From NCBI GenBank assembly GCA_963805925.1, contig CAWDWB010000003.1:806001-870000 (forward strand): a stretch of DNA of 64,000 bases, read 5' to 3'. The stretch is from CAMPKL01 sp963805925. GTDB taxonomy: Bacteria > Acidobacteriota > Terriglobia > Bryobacterales > UBA6623. Positions 1 through 7,234 of the stretch are shown here, piece by piece. Made by a program: the position numbers and the translations under genes. The notes beneath the pieces are model-generated. The model made no database searches. It was not told the origin of the DNA and saw nothing but the letters and a program-made list of their open reading frames with translations. Each line of letters begins with the position of its first letter. The stretch's first letter is position 1.

Positions 1-769
1 CGGCAAGTTCGAGAGCTTTGGTGGTTCTCTGATTCCAGTAGAATCGGCCTTTCAAATAAAGTTGGTACGCGGCTTCGCTGATCTTCCCAGACGGACGATG
101 CTTCTTAAAGTGCAGTTGGAGTCCTTCAGCGATCTTTCCTGCGAGTTCGTCTTGCAGCGCCAGCGGGTCGTTATCCATGATGCGATCGAAGCGATCGGAC
201 CACACATGCAACCCATCCTCGACCTGGACGAGCTGGGCGACAACGCGCAGTTGGCGGCCGGCCCTGCGGAGGCTGCCTTCCAATACGTTAGCTACGCCTA
301 GCTCCTTGCCGACAGTACGGATGTCTGCAGATCTGGCTTTGAAATGAAACGAAGATGTGCGCGCCACAACACGCACTCCCGTAATTCGCCCGAGAGCAAC
401 GATCAATTCTTCGGTGAGACCATCGGCCAGGACCTCACCTTCCTCTTCTCGGGTCAGGTTGGCGAACGGCAAGACGGCGAGCGTGGTTCCTGCCGGATTG
501 GGGCCGCCGTCAGCCGATGGCAGACGACCGATGGCCCTGGTGCGAGCCTCGCGCCAGAGGTCAAGATCGGAACGGTAGGCGTGGATTGAACCGAGCTTTT
601 CGTGTTGATGTCGGTGGACCGGAAGTTGCTCCAGCGTCTCCCAACGCTGGGCGGTGCGGACAGAGACCTCCAAGTAGGTAGCTACCTCTTTCCAGGAATT
701 CAATCGCACGCCGTCGCCTTTCGGTTGATCGGCTGGGGAGCGCGAGCGATTCCGTTCGAAACGTCGCAT
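1..769 (-). CDS. HTH / TolB-like / TPR transcriptional regulator, C-terminus off the left edge
   Basis: The minus strand is open without a stop from an ATG at 769 to the window edge (256 codons), so the gene is 3'-truncated. Residues ~20-75 form a helix-turn-helix of the excisionase/MerR type (LNSWKEVATYLEVSVRTAQR, then LPVHRH). Residues ~90-215 match the TolB/FlgO-like 'adenylate cyclase-associated' region (LAVLPFANLT, DGLTEELIVALGRI, ANVLEGSLRR, VWSDRFDR). The end begins the usual TPR part (AYQLYLKGRFYWNQRTTKAL). In acidobacteria this architecture belongs to probable one-component regulators with TPR sensor regions, often followed by a TolB propeller; the rest cannot be seen. It is transcribed divergently from the secreted protein at 887. 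The assignment is strong at family level; target and signal are unknown. Confidence 0.88.
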   Translation of the reverse strand, partial: MRRFERNRSRSPADQPKGDGVRLNSWKEVATYLEVSVRTAQRWETLEQLPVHRHQHEKLGSIHAYRSDLDLWREARTRAIGRLPSADGGPNPAGTTLAVLPFANLTREEEGEVLADGLTEELIVALGRITGVRVVARTSSFHFKARSADIRTVGKELGVANVLEGSLRRAGRQLRVVAQLVQVEDGLHVWSDRFDRIMDNDPLALQDELAGKIAEGLQLHFKKHRPSGKISEAAYQLYLKGRFYWNQRTTKALELA

Positions 770-778
770 CGCGGCGAC

Positions 779-805
779 ATTATACGCCAAAGCACGCCAA
801 AACAA
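779..805 (-). promoter_or_regulatory. Candidate promoter of the HTH/TolB/TPR regulator
   Basis: A perfect TATAAT lies at 779-784 on the minus strand, with a weak TTGTTT at 800-805 (spacer 15). The ATG at 769 begins only nine bases after the -10, so the transcript would be leaderless or nearly so. This is inferred from sequence only. Confidence 0.4.
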
Positions 806-886
806 ACCTGTCGCACATTGTCGGTTGCCGTCTCTACGGGGCTCTGCCTAGGCTTGATCCAGAGTCAGAGAGGACGACAAATCATC

Positions 887-1465
887 ATGAACAGATCGGC
901 GAACTCCAAAGGCGAATTCTTGTTGGCAGTTACCCTGGGGCTGCTTTTTCTGACGGCTATTCCCGCAGTTTCTGAGAGAACACCCGCAGGTCGAGCGCCC
1001 GTTGGGACATGGTATTTGGCGCTGGATACAACGCCGTTTGGAATCCCCGGCGAGTTCTTGTCGGGGATGGCTACCTTCCACAGCGATGGGACCTTCCTCA
1101 TCGTCGATGCAGGCGACTTTGGCCAGCCCGGCTTCACCGGCAAGCATCTTCCGCAGTTCGGAAGCTGGGAGAGTTCGCCTTCGGTCCGAAGCCGAGGCGC
1201 CATCCTGCACGGGACGAGTCTCTTTCTCGAAGCCGATCTCGGCGGCGAGGTGTTGAACTGGCAGCGGGTTAAGTTCGAGTTGACACTCAGCCGAGACGGC
1301 AGCGTGATGACGGGGACCGCCGACGTCACGCTCTTGGCTTGCGACGACATGCTCCCCTTGCCCTCAGCCCTGCGCTGTTCAAACCCGATCGCCAACGCGA
1401 GTCAGTTCCTTCCGGCAGCACCCGCTCCGTTGCCGGTCACGTTTACGCGTCTGAACGCCCGATAG
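887..1465 (+). CDS. Secreted protein of unknown function (possible calycin-like fold)
   Basis: 192 residues. The ATG at 887 was chosen because it starts a clear signal peptide (charged MNRSANSKGE, hydrophobic LLAVTLGLLFLTAI, small-residue region); the reading frame stays open upstream without a better start. A purine-rich AGAGAGGA precedes it by about 12 bases. The mature part has alternating hydrophobic strands and motifs such as GTWYLALDTTPFG, GMATFHSDGTFLIVDAGDF and FGSWE, as in small beta-barrel 'GTW...F..DGT' secreted proteins of acidobacteria and actinobacteria. Two cysteines near the C-terminus may form a disulfide. It may be controlled by the divergent regulator that starts at 769. 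No specific function can be given. Confidence 0.7.
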   Translation: MNRSANSKGEFLLAVTLGLLFLTAIPAVSERTPAGRAPVGTWYLALDTTPFGIPGEFLSGMATFHSDGTFLIVDAGDFGQPGFTGKHLPQFGSWESSPSVRSRGAILHGTSLFLEADLGGEVLNWQRVKFELTLSRDGSVMTGTADVTLLACDDMLPLPSALRCSNPIANASQFLPAAPAPLPVTFTRLNAR

Positions 1466-1554
1466 AAGCGAAGGGCCTAATTGATGGGATACCAAGGGAG
1501 CCACAGGACTCAACGACGACCGCCGCACTGCTACCGCCAGTCCGAATTGCCGAG

Positions 1555-1735
1555 AACTGGCACGAAGAATTTCGTAGTCGGGAGTAGGAGCGCAACCCAG
1601 GATCGTGGATTGTATCGGCTGACGCCGAGTAGTTTCCTACAAGTCCGAATCGCGGCAGTGACCCCTGAAACGGGCCGTTTAGGTTCTTTCAAGACGCCCA
1701 CATTGGATCGTTTCCTGGAAATCCAACACAGAGGA
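1555..1735 (+). repeat. Dispersed repeat, copy A
   Basis: It is collinear with 48784-48965. A short coding-like tail (N-W-x-E-E-F-R then a stop at 1585) is followed by box 1 CCTACAAGTCCGAA at 1636-1649, box 2 TGAAACGGGCCGTTT at 1666-1680 and box 3 TTTCCTGGAAATCC from 1711. From the Trp codon, the offsets 78, 30 and 45 bases are 78, 31 and 45 in copy B. The Trp-Glu-Glu tail resembles the C-termini of acidobacterial TolB/kinase proteins, so the unit may derive from such a gene end. Confidence 0.6.
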
Positions 1736-1845
1736 AGTCACCCGCAGCGCAGGGGCGGACTTGAAGAACCGAAGAATTTGCGGTTGCCGGCACTAGACAA
1801 GAATGGAATGATGGAGGGCGTTGGGGGGAGAACGCTCTGAGTATA

Positions 1846-2646
1846 TTGCTGAGAGACATCTGGCCGATCGACAACCTGAAGGATTTCAAGGTCCATTTCG
1901 CACGATGGAACGGCGAGACGCAGCCGCTTGAAGTCTTCGTGCGGGACAAGGCGGAGTGGCAAGGATGGCAAAAGTACCGGCCGGGGCGGAATGACTTCAA
2001 CCGGCCCTACATTTTCTCGCTCGTGCAGTTCTACCACGAAACCGACTCATGGCTTTTTGGCGGCCTGTACCGGGTCTTGGCACGGCATGAAGACCGCTAC
2101 GAGGTCGAATTACAGGGAACCGGTAACGGGTTCATCGGACGGCTCAAGCTTTACTCGCCTCATCGCGGACGCACGACGCGCGCCAACCTCGAAAACCACT
2201 ATGGCGGGTTCGAAGCTCTGGAGATCCTGCGCGAGCCCTATTCGGGGCGGCAATTCCCCGGCTATGAGGACATTGACTTGTCGTTCGAGGAACTGGAGAC
2301 CTTGGTCAGGAACCATAGACCGGACTGGAAGGCCGCGCTCGAGAACGTCAAGGGCATCTACCTCATCAGCGATGTGAAGACGGGCAAGCGCTATGTCGGC
2401 GCCGCATACGGCGACCTGGGCATCTGGTCGCGCTGGTGCGCCTATGTCGAGAGCGGCCATGGCTGCAATGTCGAGTTGCGCGCTCTCGTTAGCGATCCGA
2501 CGCTCGATTACTGCCGCACGAATTTCCGGTTTGCGCTTCTGGAACACCGGGCCAGCCGAACACCGGACGAGTTCATTCTGAACCGCGAGGCCTTCTGGAA
2601 GCGGATATTGCTCACCCGTGGCGAAACGGGCCTGAACCGGAACTAA
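1846..2646 (+). CDS. GIY-YIG nuclease family protein
   Basis: 266 residues from a TTG at 1846. The GIY-YIG domain is C-terminal, about residues 165-266: KGIYLISD supplies the GIY strand and GKRYVGAAYG the YIG-equivalent strand (YVG), followed by IWSRWCAY with the conserved Arg and the distal Glu region FALLEHR. The N-terminal 160 residues (WNGETQPLEVFVRD, WLFGGLYRVL, IGRLKLYSPHRGR, PGYEDIDLSF) form the domain that regularly precedes this GIY-YIG subtype. The catalytic elements look complete. Substrate is unknown; these proteins are scattered in accessory regions. A GGGGGAG lies 16 bases upstream of the TTG, so the exact start is uncertain; the frame is open further upstream. Confidence 0.82.
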   Translation: MLRDIWPIDNLKDFKVHFARWNGETQPLEVFVRDKAEWQGWQKYRPGRNDFNRPYIFSLVQFYHETDSWLFGGLYRVLARHEDRYEVELQGTGNGFIGRLKLYSPHRGRTTRANLENHYGGFEALEILREPYSGRQFPGYEDIDLSFEELETLVRNHRPDWKAALENVKGIYLISDVKTGKRYVGAAYGDLGIWSRWCAYVESGHGCNVELRALVSDPTLDYCRTNFRFALLEHRASRTPDEFILNREAFWKRILLTRGETGLNRN

Positions 2647-2763
2647 GGCCTTCATGACGAGTGACAAAAGTGGCCGAAGAGCCGAGAGTTATCCCCCGCG
2701 CAGGAAGAACAATCGGAACAGAATCGCTAAGGGCCGCAGTCGGCATCGTGTAGTCTCTGGTCC

Positions 2764-3585
2764 ATGAACATCCTCGGAATTGATTTCACGAGCAGACCAA
2801 GGCGGCGTAAGCCGATCACCTGCCTACGCTGCCGACTGGACGATGACGTGCTCCATGCAGATCAACTCGAAGAGTGGCCCAACTTCGAGGAGTTTGAAAA
2901 TGCGCTCAGCCAGTCCGGCCCTTGGATTGCCGGGATTGACTTTCCCTTCGGGCAGTCGCGCACCTTTATCGAGACGATCGGCTGGCCGATGAACTGGGAA
3001 GGCTATGTCAGACACGCGCATGCGCTTGGCCGTACCGGGTTCCGGGAAGCGCTCAATGACTACCGCCAACACCGACCGGCCGGCAGCAAAGAGCATCGGC
3101 GGCGCACGGATATCGCCGCAGGCTCGATCAGTCCGCAAAAACTCTATGGCGTCCCGGTCGGTCTGATGTTCTTCGAAGGCGCACACCGATTGGTATCAGC
3201 CGGGGTCACGATCCCCCGACTTCAAAAAGGCGATCCGGACCGGATCGTGGTCGAAGCCTATCCCGGCGTGCTGGCCCGGCGGTCCCTTGGCAGGCGCAGC
3301 TACAAGCAGGACACACGGTGTAAGCAGACCAACGACCAACGTACCGCCCGGCGTGACTTGCTCGCGCAAATCACTGTTGGTGGGCTGCGCGAACGCTACG
3401 ATCTGAACGTCAACGCGGATAACGGACTGTGCGATGATCCCGGCGGCGACCATTTGGACGCGCTGCTCTGCGCGATTCAGGCGGCCTGGGCCTGGCGTAA
3501 TCGCGCGCGCGGTTTCGGCGCGCCGCAAGATGTCGATCCGCTCGAAGGCTGGATCGCTGATCCGTCGCTGTCGGACGGCGCATAG
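2764..3585 (+). CDS. DUF429 family protein (predicted RNase H-like fold)
   Basis: 273 residues from ATG 2764. The N-terminus NILGIDFTSRP has the first strand and acidic residue of an RNase H-like fold. GIDFPFGQSRTFIE, EAYPGVLARR and DPGGDHLDALLCAIQAAWAW are the family signature segments, the last with the C-terminal acidic cluster. This is the DUF429 group (COG2410), predicted but not shown to be nucleases. It lies 117 bp downstream of the GIY-YIG gene on the same strand, so the pair may be co-transcribed. Both are typical of variable chromosomal regions. The cellular role is unknown. Confidence 0.8.
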   Translation: MNILGIDFTSRPRRRKPITCLRCRLDDDVLHADQLEEWPNFEEFENALSQSGPWIAGIDFPFGQSRTFIETIGWPMNWEGYVRHAHALGRTGFREALNDYRQHRPAGSKEHRRRTDIAAGSISPQKLYGVPVGLMFFEGAHRLVSAGVTIPRLQKGDPDRIVVEAYPGVLARRSLGRRSYKQDTRCKQTNDQRTARRDLLAQITVGGLRERYDLNVNADNGLCDDPGGDHLDALLCAIQAAWAWRNRARGFGAPQDVDPLEGWIADPSLSDGA

Positions 3586-4217
3586 ACTGCCGATAGCGCC
3601 TTCCCTGTCGGCATCACGGTGAATAGGCCGCTGACCATCCCTCCTCCATGACCGGCCATCAGGCGCGCGGCCAACCGAACTTTCAAAACCACCAAACTGA
3701 CAGACAAAACGCCTTCGAGGCGCAAGCGTGAAGGCAGCACGACGCGGATAGTGGGAATGATCATCACCGACGCGTTGCAGATGAGCGGCGAGCCTTCGAT
3801 CGTCATGACGCTCAACCCTTTCCCGAGCCTCACATCCGCCAGGTAGCGTTGGCGCGATAGGCGCGCCCGACGCTGCTTGATACTCTGCCTGGGTTGCTGT
3901 ATTGGAATTTGTAGGAAATGACCCTCCGCCGGGTGCTGCTCAAGGTGTGATACGAAGATCTCCCGAGGATCTCTGAAGCCTCAGTGAGAAAACCAAGGGA
4001 TCGATGTACACAAGCGGACACGGAGTTTCGAGTCCTCCGTGAGGAGCCAATTCTTTCAACGGCTTAGCGAGCTCTCCCCGAATCAGGCGACTCCACAGTA
4101 GGCGCAATGCTCCTCCGTGCGAGGGTGCGCTGGTGACCGCTTTCGCGGCTGCTTCTGCGGTCCTGATTGGACTGAGGGGCGGCTCCGGCGGGAAGGCTTA
4201 AAAAGTGGCTCCCAATT
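3586..4217. other. Intergenic stretch without recognisable gene
   Basis: 632 bp between the DUF429 gene and the 3' end of the convergent Fic gene. Short open frames on both strands show no recognisable family. The only structure seen is the partial repeat at 3890-3960. The stretch probably consists of decayed sequence. Confidence 0.5.
3890..3960 (-). repeat. Partial dispersed repeat, copy E (box 3 only)
   Basis: On the minus strand, GGTCATTTCCTACAAATTCC near 3902-3921 matches the third box of the repeat at 48.9 kb (GATCATTTCCTACAAATCT). It shares a TTGAGCAGC, about 20 bases upstream, with the copy at 20.35 kb. Boxes 1 and 2 are not present at the expected offsets. Confidence 0.4.
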
Positions 4218-5783
4218 TCAGAAGAACTTGCTCCCCGGGAGTTTAGCCACGTCTTTGCCCCGCAGCCGCTCTTTGACGAGTTTGGCGATGAAGGCGGCAA
4301 ACGGCTTGATGTCCTGTCCCACGCTGGCAGCTTCCAGCGCGGCCATATAGCCGTCGCGGCGCTCCACCGGCACGATCGTCCAGGGATAACCGCCGGAGGC
4401 CAGCATTGCGTTCATCAGAAACCGGCCCATCCGTCCGTTGCCGTCCATATAGGGATGGATGTAAACGAACATGAAATGCCCGAGCACCACGCGTACCGCA
4501 GGCTCGGATTCTTGTTCTAGCACCTCAAATAAATTGGGCATGCAATCGCGCACCGCCTCGGGCGGCGGCGGGACATGCATCGAGCGCCGGATATAGACCG
4601 GGCCTCCTCTGTAGCCAGCCAAATCGGACGGCCTGGCAAGACCCGCGCCAACGCTAGGGCCAAATAGCTGCCTATACCACTCGCCGTGGTCGTGGCTGAC
4701 GACGACGCCTGCGTTCTCGCCGCCCAGCACCCGCTCCAGACTGGCCTTCACGGCGGTGAACGCATCGTAGTAACCGCGGGCCGCCAGCGCGTTACGGTTC
4801 TCCCGGTCCTCGGCATTCGCTTCTGGATTCCACGAGCCGCTGCGTACGCGCTCGATCAATTTCGGGCTGACTCGATACCCCTCGATGGAAAGCGAATGGT
4901 AGGCGTCGTTGACATAGGTCTCGTCGACGGCTTCGAGATACGCACTCGGCTTCACCGGCAGGCCCGGCGGCCCGGGAAAGACGGCCAGAACCGCTGGCCG
5001 CATTTGCTCCCACATCAGTCGGATGCGGTTGACGTAGGGCGATGCGTCGCGTTTATCCAGCTTAAGCATCGACCGATCGGCGAACGGATCGGACTCGCGC
5101 ACCGTATAGCCGGCCTTCTCCATCGTCCGGACAATCTGATCGGCGAGGCGCTCACGCCCGGCGTTACGGAAGGCGCCGGCCAGCCGTCCCGCGATGCTGC
5201 TGTGGCCGCCATCAAGGAGCACCGCCAGTACTTCCGATGGATCGCGAAGGAGCGTCATGGCGGCGCGCACATCCGTCGGCGCGCGGCGGAAGAAGTCTTC
5301 CGAAACGCCCACAAGTGCCGCTCCGACAGTATAAAGGCGCAAGCCATCGCGCTCGACGACCTCGCTCTCTTTCGGCATCACGTTACGCACATCAAACAGC
5401 GACGTGCCGTGCGGCAGCGCCAACGGTTTATTGCCGCCCTTGGGTGTGCGAACCAGAAGCTGCGTGGGCACCGTGCGGTTACTTGCGTGCAGCAGCAGCG
5501 ACTGCTCGGGAGAGAGGCACCAGCGCCGGCCGAAGCGTTGGGCGAGATAGTCGGCACAGAAGTCCCAGAACGAGGCGTACCACGCCGTGCTGTCCCCCGG
5601 CGTTTCGTCTGGGCGCGACGACACGTACCAACCCTTGATGACTTCCTTCAAGAAGCCCGCCTTGACCAGGCGCTCGCGGTGTGTCCGGCTCAGATCGCGA
5701 GACCGGATCGCGGCCAGGCCGCGCGCCTGCAATGCATGCAGCACTTCGAGGGATTCAGCCAGTTTCTCCTGCGGTTCGGCCAT
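4218..5783 (-). CDS. Fic-domain protein with N-terminal AbiEi-like winged helix
   Basis: 521 residues. The C-terminal part carries the Fic signature HPYMDGNGRMGR at 443-454 (catalytic His443, matching HPFxDGNGRxxR), so AMP transfer to a protein hydroxyl is expected. An inhibitory motif of the [ST]xxxE[GN] type (Ser297-x3-Glu301-Gly302) precedes it, as in self-inhibited Fic enzymes whose inhibitory helix lies N-terminal in the same chain. Residues ~10-225 resemble the AbiEi antitoxin/regulator: a winged helix with RERLVKAGFLKEVIKGWYV, then the region SLLLHASNRTVPTQLLVRTP. The protein may therefore bind DNA and control its own gene, joining a type IV antitoxin-like module to a Fic enzyme. It stands alone, 376 bp from a tRNA/integrase scar. 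Targets are unknown. Confidence 0.88.
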   Translation of the reverse strand: MAEPQEKLAESLEVLHALQARGLAAIRSRDLSRTHRERLVKAGFLKEVIKGWYVSSRPDETPGDSTAWYASFWDFCADYLAQRFGRRWCLSPEQSLLLHASNRTVPTQLLVRTPKGGNKPLALPHGTSLFDVRNVMPKESEVVERDGLRLYTVGAALVGVSEDFFRRAPTDVRAAMTLLRDPSEVLAVLLDGGHSSIAGRLAGAFRNAGRERLADQIVRTMEKAGYTVRESDPFADRSMLKLDKRDASPYVNRIRLMWEQMRPAVLAVFPGPPGLPVKPSAYLEAVDETYVNDAYHSLSIEGYRVSPKLIERVRSGSWNPEANAEDRENRNALAARGYYDAFTAVKASLERVLGGENAGVVVSHDHGEWYRQLFGPSVGAGLARPSDLAGYRGGPVYIRRSMHVPPPPEAVRDCMPNLFEVLEQESEPAVRVVLGHFMFVYIHPYMDGNGRMGRFLMNAMLASGGYPWTIVPVERRDGYMAALEAASVGQDIKPFAAFIAKLVKERLRGKDVAKLPGSKFF

Positions 5784-6158
5784 GCCGGTTGCTCTCCACG
5801 CTTGATCGCCTGCGGCCCTGCCCCTAGGTTTTCGCGCCGATCGAATAGTAGGTTATTACGTTGTATCATTCCCAGGCTTTCGTGTCGAGCCAGGCATCGG
5901 GTTTGGTGCGGGAACCCACAGTGACCCCAATGCACGAAGACCACCCGTTCACCGCCGGTGATTCCAACGGCACAATCGCTGTCGATCGTTTAACTCCTGA
6001 TGTGGGTGACTCGTCGACTCACCGTACTGAAACCGTACCAAAACCTGCCAGATTGCTTCGATTGGGCATTGGTCGTGAGCGAAAACAGATGCCCCGATTG
6101 CGTATAAGTCCTTGAGAATCAGAGGGCGCAGTGAAGTTCATATACGCGGCGCGGCGAA
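5784..6158. other. Intergenic stretch upstream of the Fic gene
   Basis: 375 bp between the Fic start and the tRNA-Lys fragment. It is less GC-rich than its neighbours around 5845-5875. No protein family is recognised in either strand. It should contain the Fic promoter, but no convincing -35/-10 pair was found. Confidence 0.4.
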
Positions 6159-6203
6159 CTTTTAAGCCGCTGGTCGTGGGTTCGAGTCCCACCCGCCTCA
6201 CCA
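6159..6203 (+). pseudogene. 3' half of a tRNA-Lys(UUU) with CCA; probable attachment-site remnant
   Basis: The 45 bases read as a tRNA 3' half: anticodon loop CTTTTAA (anticodon TTT) at 6159-6165, the 3' anticodon strand GCCGC, a variable loop, a perfect T-arm (GTGGG-TTCGAGT-CCCAC), the acceptor 3' strand CCGCCTC, discriminator A and CCA. The 5' half is missing: the 40 bases upstream do not give a matching GAGGCGG acceptor strand, D-arm GG or anticodon 5' strand. Integrative elements using tyrosine recombinases leave exactly such 3'-half copies at att sites. An integrase fragment begins 6 bases away. Confidence 0.75.
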
Positions 6204-6208
6204 CTAAG

Positions 6209-6637
6209 TCAACTGGATCGGAGCACTTCCGATCCACCGTTATACCGTCGCGCCGTTCGCTGCAGGTCGCAGAAGTGCAGGCCCTCAAGGCCAACCGCAG
6301 CAACGCCGCCGTCCCACGCCTTCAGATATTCGGACACCTTCCGTCCAATGCGATGAGCGCCCCACGGGCAACTGGGGAAGTCCTTGGCACGGTTCCCGCG
6401 GTAGCCCTTCAGGGCGTGCATGGTCAACGTCTGTGCGCCCATCGTGCCAGAGATGGCGCGGAGTGTCTTCAGCCGGGTAGGACCGCTTTTCCGGCGCGAC
6501 CCTAGCCGGGCGGTTCGGAAGTCACCTTCAGAGACACATGCCTGTCCTTCACTGCCTGTTCGACGCCGAGCTAAGCGAGCAAGATCACAAGTCGAGAACC
6601 CAATTGCCCCGCAAAGGCGGCCATCGGGCTGCAACAC
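6209..6637 (-). pseudogene. Degraded tyrosine-recombinase (integrase) fragment
   Basis: Near the end of a 142-codon minus-strand frame, the stretch IGRKVSEYLKAWDGGVAAVG then LEGLHFCDLQRTARRYNG (about 6349-6237) matches the family pattern in which KAW...A...AGL precedes the HDLRRTA box with the catalytic H..R. Here the box reads HFCDLQRTA, with the usual Arg before RT changed to Gln. The frame stops soon after, so the second catalytic box and the tyrosine are gone. Residues before ~90 are not recognisable and may be out of frame. The position directly beside the tRNA-Lys 3' half supports an integrase origin. The similarity is judged by eye and needs a profile search. Confidence 0.5.
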
Positions 6638-6970
6638 TGGCAGATGGTCCGGCCGGCAGACTCGTGCAGTTTAGCGTTGGCCGACCAAGTCGCGCCGTTC
6701 TCGTCAGACCACGCGCTGTACAGCCGGGATTCGGGTAAAGACCCGTCGTCACATGCGGACCCTGTTAGCCGGGCTTCGGTCAACCGCTTGGTGATAGCCG
6801 CGACATTCTCGGGTGAGGTCGTCACCAGTCCGGGTTGATTCAGGCGGCGCTGTTCGAACTTCGCGAAGCAGAACGTGCGGTCGCGAACCAGCGGGCCGCC
6901 AAGGCTCGCGCCGTATTTCATTTGGGTGAGCGGCAGCTTGTCGTTCCACAGCGGGCTGGCGGAGTTGACG
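6571..6970 (-). pseudogene. Fragment of an Oar-like TonB-dependent receptor
   Basis: The minus-strand frame contains KYGASLGGPLVRDRTFCFAK, FEQRRLNQPGLVTTSPENVA and AITKRL (about 6921-6780). This is the plug/early-barrel signature of acidobacterial Oar-like TonB receptors (GGSLGGPIVRDRTFFF.NYE..R). Similarity starts around 6970 and fades after about 6780, so at most ~60 of the usual ~1000 residues remain. There is no start, signal peptide or barrel. It directly abuts a truncated multicopper oxidase, which indicates a deletion junction near 6970. Confidence 0.65.
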
Positions 6971-6972
6971 CG

Positions 6973-7182
6973 CTAATTGCGGCCAGGCATGAATTCGTGC
7001 CTGACCGGTTCGGCGATCAGGTGGAATTCTTTGACTCCGTCCACCATCGTCCAGGGAAGCTTCGGTAGGTGCGGGGTTTGCAGCGGAGTGTTTTGCGCCG
7101 CCCGTCCGAGCTTGCGGGCGCCGACGAGCCCCGCCCCGAAGGCCGCGGCCCTACGAAAAAAGTCTCGTCGTTGATTTCCCAT
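6973..7182 (-). pseudogene. N-terminal fragment of a Tat-exported multicopper oxidase
   Basis: 69 residues from ATG 7182. A twin-arginine signal (RRDFFRRAAAFGAGLVGA) is followed by LPKLPWTMVDGVKEFHLIAE and PVRHEFMPGR, the usual start of the first cupredoxin domain in bacterial multicopper oxidases of ~400-500 residues. The frame then stops. None of the His-rich copper-binding motifs is present, so the product cannot be functional. The sequence continues into the TonB receptor remnant, which shows that both genes were cut and joined. Confidence 0.7.
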
Positions 7183-7234
7183 TTTGAAGGTAGTCTCAGG
7201 CTAGACGATTTCGCCTAGGTGTACAAGAATTGCG

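Noticed and set aside
3477..3833. 118-codon minus-strand frame after the DUF429 gene
   Set aside because: Overlaps the DUF429 end, no ribosome-binding site or family; considered chance.
4686..5924. 412-codon plus-strand open frame over the Fic gene
   Set aside because: It is antisense to a gene with clear domain motifs; its own translation shows no family and is biased as expected from GC-rich antisense.
6122..6158. Possible diverged 5' half of tRNA-Lys
   Set aside because: The segment starts GAGGG but lacks the matching acceptor strand, the D-loop GG and a complementary anticodon strand, and the total length would be too long.
6019..6303. Minus-strand frame with GLEPTTSGLKVRRAA
   Set aside because: This peptide is the antisense reading of a tRNA 3' half and appears as a false protein in many genomes; the tRNA-Lys fragment explains it.
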